Of a stretch of 64,000 nt of DNA, positions 56,804 through 64,000 are shown piece by piece. How positions within the stretch are numbered: position 1 is the first letter of the stretch; each line of letters starts with the position of its first letter. The notes under the pieces were generated by a model. That model was not told the DNA's origin. It ran no database searches and saw only the letters and a list, made by a program, of their open reading frames with translations. The position numbers were made by a program, and so were the translations under genes. The DNA is from Pomphorhynchus laevis (taxonomy: Eukaryota > Acanthocephala > Palaeacanthocephala > Echinorhynchida > Pomphorhynchidae): assembly GCA_012934845.2 (NCBI GenBank), contig WNNJ02002327.1, positions 1 through 64,000 on the forward strand, read 5' to 3'.

Positions 56804-57517
56804 AATCCTCGAAATCGCAGGTGGTTGTTTTTCATGGTGCCCCTGCGAAGAAGAAAAAGCTTAAAAGATTAGCACTCTCTGCTCTATCCTACTTACTGCT
56901 CAACGAACCAATCCCTGTCTTTTCTAGTCAAGTAAGATACCTGGGATCTTCAGTGACCGTAAACTGGTCAGCTAAGGCTGACCTAGATAGACTTAAACGT
57001 ATCCTGAAGAGAGCTAGATGGGCCCTGAAACGTGCTCAGCAACTGTCATTAAGGGAGAAATCCCAGGTACGTCTCTGGGGTACCTGGGCTATCTCGGGTT
57101 TAGTCTTCATTTTGAGAGGACGTCCTCCAGAGCAAAGGCTAAGGTTCTTGAAACTGCTCGTGTCCTTCTTACCTGGCATCGTCCGCCGCGATTGGATCCT
57201 TCGGGAGGTGGCAGACCCCGGGTGGTTCAGTCGTAAGGCGGCGAGTTGGATTGGTTGGAGGGCTCTGATTCCTTCGGACATCAGCTTGTAGGAGGTTTTG
57301 GAAGACTACAGATGAACAATTATGGTTCTGCTGTGTATCGAACGTTGTCTAAGTACTGGCTGATGCGTTGTGTTCTGTTCTGTTGACTTGTGTTATCTTT
57401 CTACTAAGAATATATTTATTTTTATTTTATTTTAGATCCCTTAAAAGAGCGGCTTACTTTCTATAATGTATATTCAGAGAATATAACTTTATGAAAATGA
57501 TTATCACAAATGTTATC

Positions 57518-57910
57518 ATTTGAACCACTCCCCACCTTCTCAAGTCGAGTAAAATATCTGGGGTCCACCGTTACGGTGAATTGGTCGGCGAAAGCTGACC
57601 TGGATAGACTTAAACGTATCCTGAAGAGAGCTAGATGGACCCTGAAACGCGCTCAGCATATGTCGTTAATTGTGAAAACTAAGTGCGCCTTTGGGGTACC
57701 TGGGCTATCTCGGGACTAGTCTTCTTCTCAAGAGGACGTCCCCAGAGCAAAGGCTAAGGTTTCTTAAGCTCCTCGTCTCTCGTTTACCCAGCATAGTCCG
57801 CGCCGATTGGATTCTTCGGGGGGGGGTGAAAGACCCCGGGTGGTTCAGTCGGAAGGCGGCGTGTTGGATCGGTTGGGGGGCTCAGATCCCCCTGGACCTG
57901 AGGCCATGAA
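57518..57910 (+). pseudogene. Third LINE 3' fragment, related subfamily
   Basis: Encodes VKYLGSTVTVNWSAKADLDR, RILKRARWTLKRAQ, then LFLKRTSPEQRLRFLKLLV and KDPGWFSRKAACWIGW. It aligns to the C-terminal part of the LINE RT at 56.9-57.3 kb but with many substitutions, and abuts the end of copy 2. It is a truncated insertion of a sister family, or an older tandem copy. Confidence 0.75.
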
Positions 57911-58142
57911 AGAGAAAGGGAAGATGAAAAAACGAAGGAAAATTCTGTCATTTTTTCTGAGTTGGTTATGACGTACCATTTCATTCTTGCATGCTATATT
58001 TTGGTGTATTTAATATAGTCTTTATATATTTATTCATACTTGAACAAAATTGCACCGTTTATCATTACATTGAGCGTAAGTACCGGGTTCTGATTTCTTT
58101 GAATTTAATAATCTTCGTAGATTATATGTGGTGTGAGATCCG

Positions 58143-58178
58143 ATTCTCGGACGTGGATATATATCCACGTCCGAGAAT
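58143..58178. repeat. Perfect 36-bp palindrome
   Basis: The half ATTCTCGGACGTGGATAT is followed directly by its reverse complement with no spacer. Its right edge lies about 60 bases before the hammerhead repeat cluster. Confidence 0.9.
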
Positions 58179-58276
58179 CATATTATATATTATCGTCCGA
58201 TAATTATGTTATATATAATTATATACACTAATATATATTGTAAAACATGTAAGCCAGACGCGAAAGAATGACGAAT

Positions 58277-58353
58277 GCCGTTTCGTCATCACAATGACTC
58301 ATCAGTGCCAGATCCCTCCCACTACTGGATGCAGAGGAGGACTGGCAGACGGC
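58277..58353 (-). ncRNA. Type III hammerhead ribozyme
   Basis: Matches the 9,066-9,142 copy throughout its stems and core: GCCGUC, UGCCAG, CUGGCA, CUGAUGA, GUCAU/AUGAC, GAAA, CGGC. Full complement of pairs. Confidence 0.8.
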
Positions 58354-58394
58354 AATCAATGAATGAATCAATGTGAATGATGTACTAGAAAATT

Positions 58395-58472
58395 TGCCAG
58401 TCCTCCTCTGCATCCAGTAGTGGGAGGTATCTGGTCATTGTGATCTGGTCATTGTGATGACGAAACGGCATT
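58395..58472 (+). ncRNA. Defective hammerhead copy
   Basis: Begins at TGCCAG without the GCCGUC strand, and the CUGAUGA core is replaced by a duplicated TCTGGTCATTGTGA. It keeps stem II and GAAACGGC. It should be inactive. Confidence 0.65.
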
Positions 58473-58695
58473 CGTCATTCTTTCGCGTCTGGCTTACATG
58501 TTTTACAAGAAATTCACGCGGAATGGTCTCACTCTCCTTAAAAAAAGTAAGCCGATATTAAAAAGACCTGCACTGGCATTTGCCAGTGCTTTTGATAATG
58601 ATCCTTTTTGGTGAAGCTTTAGTACTGATTTAGTACTCTATGATGTTACTAGAAAATTTTCTAGTACATCATTCACATTGATTCATTCATTGATT

Positions 58696-58773
58696 GCCGT
58701 CTACCAGTCATCCTCTGCATCCAGTAGTGGGAGGGATCTGACACTGATGAGTCATTGTGATGACGAAACGGCA
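58696..58773 (+). ncRNA. Type III hammerhead with weakened stem I
   Basis: GCCGUC is followed by UACCAG, and CUGACA precedes CUGAUGA, so two of the six stem I pairs are mismatched. Stem II GUCAU/AUGAC, GAAA and the CGGC strand are intact. Confidence 0.65.
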
Positions 58774-58845
58774 TTCGTCATTCTTTCGCGTCTGGCTTAC
58801 ATGTTTTACAAGAAATTCACGCGGAATGGTATCACTCTCCTTAAA

Positions 58846-58847
58846 TA

Positions 58848-58931
<84 letters not shown>
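58846..58931. repeat. (TA)n microsatellite
   Basis: About 85 bases of TA. Directly abuts the inverted PLE copy at 58,932; a similar tract follows it at 60.5 kb, so the PLE probably inserted into TA repeats. Confidence 0.95.
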
Positions 58932-58937
<6 letters not shown>

Positions 58938-60472
58938 GAAAGTGTTAAACCAGAATTCAAAGCAAGAAAAACAGTTTTTTTTGCAAACGTTTCGGTCCCT
59001 TACTGGACCTTCCTCAGTGCTGTTGTACAATTTCAAAATTTGCAACATTACAGAAAATATTTATCTGAACGAAAGCTGACGTGTGACTAGCCTGGCTCCG
59101 GAAGAATCGTTGATTTTTATCAAATTGAAATTTTGACGATTGTTTATTATAGGTCGTTAAATGGATGGTCATTGGTATTTAAAGATCTATCAGTCATCAA
59201 CTGACCTATCCAATATTTTTAACGGCGTTATCGCTTTGCCTTGTCTACTATTGGGCCGTCGATAATAGTCGTCGACATCCGATGTTCTGGATTCTCCACC
59301 AAGTGAGCAACCGCGCCGTAATTGAATTGAAACTCAATTCAATTATGTTCGACGAATAGATCGACGCGCATTACTGGAATCATCTGTCGATAGTGATCCA
59401 CCCTCGAATGAATTCGACACTGTGTTCTTATACAATCCGCTATTTGACCCCTTACAGAGAATGTTTAACAGAGCTCTTCAACAGCTTGATCCCGAGCTGA
59501 GAAATAAGGTTAAGAGACCACGTGTCCGGTTCAAAAATACGGAAAATTTAATGAGTATGATGAAGAGAACCCCAGAATCAATAACTCGATAGAACAGGGA
59601 AGTGAAGCATGCGGAGACAGACGGTGTGCAAACTGTTCGGATATGACAAAAACTGCTGAATTTAAAAGCAAGGCTACTGGCTTAACCTATATTATCCACG
59701 TACATTTTACATGGAAATCCAAATGCATCATTTACGAACATCTCTGTTTAGACTGTTCCGCCCAATATCAAAAATACGGAAAATTTAATGAGTATGATGA
59801 AGAGAACCCCCAGAATCAATAACTCGATAGAACAGGGAAGTGAAGCATGCGGAGACAGACGGTGTGCAAACTGTTCGGATATGACAAAAACTGCTGAATT
59901 TAAAAGCAAGGCTACTGGCTTAACCTATATTATCCACGGACATTTTACATGCAAATCCAAATGCATCATTTACGAACATCTCTGTTTAGACTGTTCCGCC
60001 CAATATATTGGTCAAACCAGTACCAAATATAATATAAGGGCCAACAATCGCCGAAAGGATTTGCGTAACAAGCGAACGGGAGCAGACGGCGCGGTTGCTC
60101 ACTTGGTGGAGAATCCAGAACATCGGATGTCGACGACTATTATCGACGGCCCAATAGTAGACAAGTCAAAGCGATAACGCCGTGAAAAATATTGGATAGG
60201 TCAGTTGATGACTGATAGATCTTTAAATACCAATGACCATCCATTTAACGACCTATAATAAACAATCGTCAAAATTTCAATTTGATAAAAATCAACGATT
60301 CTTCCGGAGCCAGGCTAGTCACACGTCAGCTTTCGTTCAGATAAATATTTTCTGTAATGTTGCAAATTTTGAAATTGTACAACAGCACTGAGGAAGGTCC
60401 AGTAAGGGACCGAAACGTTTGCAAAAAACTGTTTTTCTTGCTTTGAATTCTGGTTTAACACTTTCATTGAAA
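58932..60472 (+). mobile_element. 5'-truncated PLE with inverted terminal copy
   Basis: The left arm (58,932-59,319) is the reverse complement of the right arm (60,086-60,472), about 387 bases each and almost identical. The right arm is the true 3' end, with a half-hammerhead CTGAGGA (60,388-60,394), a GGTCC/GGACC stem and GAAACG. The middle contains C-terminal coding sequence and a 238-bp direct duplication (59,531-59,768 and 59,769-60,006). Inverted partial copies at the 5' side are characteristic of PLE insertions. Confidence 0.85.
59788..60177 (+). pseudogene. PLE C-terminal GIY-YIG endonuclease, partial
   Basis: Reads EACGDRRCANCSDMTKTAEF, then KCIIYEHLCLDCSAQYIGQT, RANNRRKDLRNKR and VAHLVENPEHRM. 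The GIY position is IIYEHLC, the YIG is QYIGQT, and the Cys pairs and His of the PLE endonuclease are present. It is close to the 853-codon element (CDEMNDTDTF, HCIENPNH) but a distinct family. The RT is missing. A stop truncates the frame before the last block REKYWIGQLM. Confidence 0.8.
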
Positions 60473-60526
60473 ATATTTGGTGAGTCTTCGAATGACCCCA
60501 GAGCGCGGTTCAACCACAATCTACAA

Positions 60527-60529
<3 letters not shown>

Positions 60530-60608
<79 letters not shown>
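60530..60608. repeat. (TA)n microsatellite
   Basis: About 78 bases of TA between the PLE flank and repeat A copy 3. Confidence 0.95.
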
Positions 60609-60610
<2 letters not shown>

Positions 60611-60910
60611 CGTATGGGATCATGAAGATCGATTGAAATCGGGACTGGTGATCCTTTGATGGATGCTTATTTATGTAATGAATAGTTGCTAGGTCACACG
60701 AGGTGACTTTCGCATTGAAAACCAGCTACAGAATCCTTCCTTCATGATATCCAATTCCATACACCCTGACTACTAACGGCCACATTGCCACAGCCGTTTT
60801 CGTTTCGCCCGCTTTTTGCCACATGTTGGTAGCCCCGGGCTCATCAGAAGGCTGACTACCAACTCTTCGCCACTGGTGATGAGATAAACTGCCTTCGGGA
60901 TCCTTCATTC
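60607..60910 (-). repeat. Dispersed repeat A, copy 3
   Basis: The best-kept copy of repeat A, with the same minus-strand core and GCCCG/CGGGC stem as copy 1 (CUGAUGA at 60,847-60,841, GAAA at 60,806-60,803). Confidence 0.8.
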
Positions 60911-60916
60911 TAATGT

Positions 60917-60950
60917 GTGCACACTGGAATGCACACATTCCAGTGTGCAC
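60917..60950. repeat. Palindrome, 15-bp arms
   Basis: GTGCACACTGGAATG at 60,917-60,931 and its complement at 60,936-60,950, with 4 bases between. A rearranged version is at 12,780-12,800. Confidence 0.85.
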
Positions 60951-61006
60951 AATTTGTGCACTCTTGGAATAATATTTGTTCTTTTTTCTTCTGTTCTAAT
61001 TTATTG

Positions 61007-62768
61007 ATATATATCTTAAAACAATGTCTTTTTAAAATCACAAATTCTTTAATTTGAGTTGAATACGATAAAACTGTACTAAAAATGATTAAAATAATTA
61101 CATTTTTAAACTAAATGAATGATTACATACAAGTATTGATAACTGCCATGTTCTTTAAATTTAACTAAATTTTAGTGATATGTCATACAACATTTTGAGG
61201 AATTTGGATTTGACTGATGATCTAATTTCAAAATTAACAGAAGAGTAAGTTAAACCACATTGATTCCCTAAGCATAATTTCTGCGGTTTAGTTCTTTACC
61301 GGCTAATGTTGTGTACCAAGTGACCATTTATCTGGGAACGGTCGACCACAATCTTCCGCTAACTTTTAGAAAAGTGTACGTAATATAAATAAGTCACTTG
61401 TTTTAATACCTAAATGATCTAAACAAACGATTAAGGTTAAAAACTACAGAGATAAGCTTAGTTTTCCATTAAATTATTAAATATTCAACTGTAGTAAATT
61501 ACTTAATTGATTTTAAAATCAATTAAATAAATGGTCGTTAGTGACTTTAGCATTATTTCTCAGTTTAGAATAAATTTGAAATATTTCTGGTTACTCTCGA
61601 ACGAATGGCACGATATTTAATTCGTTTTCGTTATGAATACATTACATTACATTATTTTAATTGGATAATCAAATTATTCTTATTATTTTCAAAAACTCAA
61701 CGTTCCAAATGGCAATTTATGTATACCCTAAGTAATGCCATAAATAGTAAACTACCTTTGACGGTAAATACTTACATTGCCATGATTTGATATCTACCAA
61801 CCCAGATTATGGCAAATCCTACCTTTGTCAATTCTGAACTTATAGCATTGTAATAATTTAAAGTTGGCAGGATAAGAATTTTAAAAGAAAGATGATTTTA
61901 ATCGCAATATTTAATTTAATATTATTAATATCAAATACGTTTGATAATATTTATTATCAAAAAATATTGTTGTTTTTCAATAATGGAGATAATTAAATAA
62001 TAATGAAAATAAAATAAAAATTTTTATTTTAGAAAATAAAATATTCCTCAATATAATAATTGAGGATTTATTTCACTACATCGTCGCAATTCCAGAACTT
62101 TAAGAAGAAGGGTGATTTTAATCGCAACATTTAATTTGATATATATACAATTTAATATTAACGTTGCTGTTTTCAATATTTGAAATTTTTAAATAATTAA
62201 ATATTATTAAATTTTTAAAAATTTTTAAATTTTTAATTTAATTACATTCTTAATTTTGATATTTGAAAGTAATATTATTATTGTCATTTCTCAAATTGAA
62301 GTATCGATTTATTCCTAATTTATATAGCAATTGAAGATTTATTTTAATGTTCTACATCGTCTCAATTCCAGAACTTTAAGATTACAGATTGTTTTTAAAT
62401 ATAGTATTTGTTTGAGCTATGAAATTATAAATGGTCAATAATTAATCATTTGTTTTGCAATGTTAAAATTAAAATTTGTTTTAGATGTCAATGGAAAGTT
62501 ATGGAAAGATATTGGTTTAATGATCAACCAAGCAGTTGTAATCAATGTTGAAAAAACCTAATAACATCGATCGAAGTTGTTCAATTATCGAAACAAATTT
62601 GCGTTGGAAATATGACCTAAGATTTTAGTGATTTACATAAAAATCTCGCTTGTCAACGACAGTTTTGCTTGATCTACGATATAATGAATTATTAGTTTAT
62701 TGGTTTTCTTTTAAGAATTTCACATTTACTAGAGTGGTAGATTTAAGGCTAAGCTCTTAAGTATCAAA
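61007..62768 (+). pseudogene. Duplicated 3' part of the LRR gene, exons missing
   Basis: Colinear with 12,838-15,137. The LRR exon is kept at 61,176-61,244 (69 nt, DMSYNILRNLDLTD, GTAAGT donor) and the terminal exon at 62,485-62,551 with the same stop. A deletion of about 300 bases between TTCTTATTATTT and AAATGGCAATTTATG removes both middle exons. Without them the phases still join (2 to 2), so a short product is formally possible, but no upstream exons exist nearby. Most likely a gene fragment. Confidence 0.75.
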
Positions 62769-62783
62769 TAGTTAATTATTAAA

Positions 62784-63239
62784 ATGCGTTTTGTTAGTAA
62801 CAAGTGGAATTCAGTATTTTCAAAGTTTATTAACAATAACATAAGAAATAGCTGTATTAAGAAAGTGCACATTTTTAACAGAAAATTACCTAAACTTTAC
62901 AACATTTTTAAGCGTAGACCAGATTTTATCAAAGATATCATTGTTTATAAGATACCTTGTAAAGAATGTGATCAGGTATATGTTGGTCAAACGGGTCAAG
63001 GTTTGGTTAAGCGTATTAAACAACATAATTACAGTGTACGTAAATGGACCAATTCTAGTGATGTTGCTCAGCATTTTGTGAGTTTGAATCATTCCGTTGA
63101 TTTTGAAAATGCATCTATTTTATCATTTGAAAGTAATTTGTTAACTCACATAATTCAAGAAGCGCATTTTATCAAAAAAGAACCTAATTTAATGCTTTTT
63201 AAAATATCCGATTACAACCTTAAATTAAATTATAATTAA
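62784..63239 (+). pseudogene. PLE C-terminal endonuclease, 5'-truncated
   Basis: The 151-codon frame reads KKVHIFNRKLPKLYNIFKR, then IVYKIPCKECDQVYVGQTGQ, LVKRIKQHNYSVRKW, DVAQHFVSLNHSVDF and ends in LKLNYN. This is the complete GIY-YIG domain of a Penelope-type protein with its Cys pair and two His residues, without the RT. It begins exactly where similarity to 15,137 ends, so it inserted beside the duplicated block. The frame is open but only because the copy starts within the domain. Confidence 0.8.
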
Positions 63240-63744
63240 TTATTCCAATATTACATTATCTTGATTTTTTCAATTCTTTTTTTTCTAATTGTATTTTTAT
63301 TTTGTTTTGGTTTAGATAAAATTATAATTTGTTACTCTACTTTTAAATTATTTTTATTATTAAATTCGTATGTTTTTGTCACTTATGTAATGATTTTAAT
63401 TTTACTTTGTTTTATGATTCTGTATTTTTTTTGTTTGTTTTAAAATGTGTGTAAAATTTTAGTGTATGATTGTTTTGTTTCTCGGTATTTTCTTTTTCTT
63501 TTAAGTAGAAATGCGGGGCACATCAATGCTGGTATTTTTGTATAAATGTTAGAAACACGAAATTTGTGAAACATTTTATTGTAATCCTAATGATAGCAAG
63601 AGCTATCAAAATATAGAATTTTTATCAAATAAAGGATAATTTCCGCTTCTTTGTTCCTGTAATGGAAGAAGATTATAGGTTTAGTATTTATTATAATTTC
63701 TGTAATAACACACGGGAAAAAGCCGATACGGCGATAGTAAGGAC
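63240..63744. other. PLE 3' flank, no gene
   Basis: T-rich sequence after the endonuclease stop, including a GATAGC-aaga-GCTATC hairpin near 63,592. No half-hammerhead was recognised. Confidence 0.45.
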
Positions 63745-64000
63745 AAAAGATAAAAAACGCAAGTAAAACCCTAAAATGTTTAATGTACTTTTATCGGCAA
63801 ATATATATCATTTAATATACGATGACAAAAACGAACTTTATTCGTTTTTAGAGTTTGATATACGTATTCGACTAACTTTTTACAAATAATTGAGAAAAAA
63901 TTAAATAATTTCGAAAATGAAATTACCAATACATGACAATACTTTGAGTGCAAAAACTAAATTGAATGCATTGCTGAAAGTTCTGTACATCAACACAATT
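63745..64000. repeat. Dispersed repeat C, copy 3, cut by window end
   Basis: Matches 45,285-45,545: CTAAAATGTTTAATGTACTT, ACGAACTTTATTCG and AATTGAATGCATTGC. It continues past the window. Confidence 0.75.

Larger units (their letters stand above)
50941..57517 (+). mobile_element. I/Jockey-type LINE, copy 2, with later insertions
   Basis: Colinear with 25,319-29,870, interrupted by a 632-bp internal tandem duplication (51,110-51,741 repeated from 51,742) and by a Mutator-like element (52,313-53,824). The 3' end matches copy 1 up to ACAAATGTTATCA. Its RT has the complete catalytic motif, so this copy preserves the family better, though ORF1 and endonuclease have several breaks. Confidence 0.87.
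58240..58845. mobile_element. Retrozyme-like 304-bp repeats in both orientations
   Basis: A minus-oriented piece (58,240-58,397) is followed by plus-oriented units (58,395-58,550 and 58,556-58,845). Plus-strand matching bases are 303 apart (58,466 and 58,769). The unit borders TAAAACATGTAAGCCAGACG and GAGTGATACCATTCC-type ends are shared with 9.0-9.5 kb. This head-to-head plus tandem arrangement mirrors the complex tandem and inverted insertions known for PLEs. Confidence 0.75.

Noticed and set aside
58757-59048. Open frames rich in alternating Ile-Tyr at 58.8 and 60.5 kb
   Set aside because: They are translations of TA microsatellites.
1-64000. tRNA or rRNA genes
   Set aside because: None recognised by eye: no cloverleaf with a conserved TPsiC arm and no rRNA core sequence. 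A tRNAscan run would be decisive.

Overview
The window is AT-rich eukaryotic DNA, most likely from an invertebrate and plausibly an arthropod. It has spliced host exons with GT-AG borders, Penelope-like elements (PLEs), LINEs, a Mutator-like DNA transposon and a mariner remnant, and no operons or prokaryotic gene order. The only well-supported host gene is a leucine-rich-repeat (LRR) gene on the plus strand, about 1.65-14.92 kb. Nearly every exon is 63-72 nt, encodes one LRR, and is bounded by phase-2 introns. A single terminal exon of a second, unrecognised gene lies on the minus strand at 16.7-16.9 kb.

Nearly everything else is retroelement material, mostly PLEs (reverse transcriptase plus GIY-YIG endonuclease, relatives of telomerase). 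There are two kinds. Canonical PLEs have a C-terminal endonuclease: one open 853-codon copy (9.7-12.2 kb, minus) and at least six decayed or partial ones (30.5, 37.7, 41.3, 47.1-49.5, 58.9-60.5 and 62.8 kb). The second kind is a head-to-tail pair of Naiad-type elements (18.09-25.32 kb) with the permuted order endonuclease then RT. The second unit has a complete 904-codon frame; the first is nearly identical but has one frame break. The pre-insertion form of this locus is preserved in a paralogous copy near 50.94 kb.

The window is rich in self-cleaving RNA motifs. A tandem repeat of about 304 bp (9.0-9.5 kb, and again in both orientations at 58.2-58.8 kb) carries a full type III hammerhead ribozyme. 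This is the layout expected of animal retrozymes, the small non-autonomous elements that make circular RNAs. A separate type I hammerhead with all core bases and three paired stems lies at 40,216-40,293. Half-hammerhead cores (CTGANGA, stem, GAAA) mark the 3' ends of several PLEs. I find no hammerhead in the Naiad pair, as reported for that clade; its tail instead has two interleaved perfect helices that could form a pseudoknot.

From about 25.3 to 29.9 kb and 50.9 to 57.5 kb lie two copies of one LINE of the I/Jockey type (ORF1p with zinc knuckles, APE-like endonuclease, RT). The second copy contains an internal 632-bp tandem duplication and a 1.5-kb Mutator-like element with FLYWCH and MULE domains, terminal inverted repeats and a target duplication. 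The 3' part of the LRR gene is duplicated at 61.0-62.8 kb without two of its exons. The region 30-51 kb is mostly old, overlapping repeat debris.
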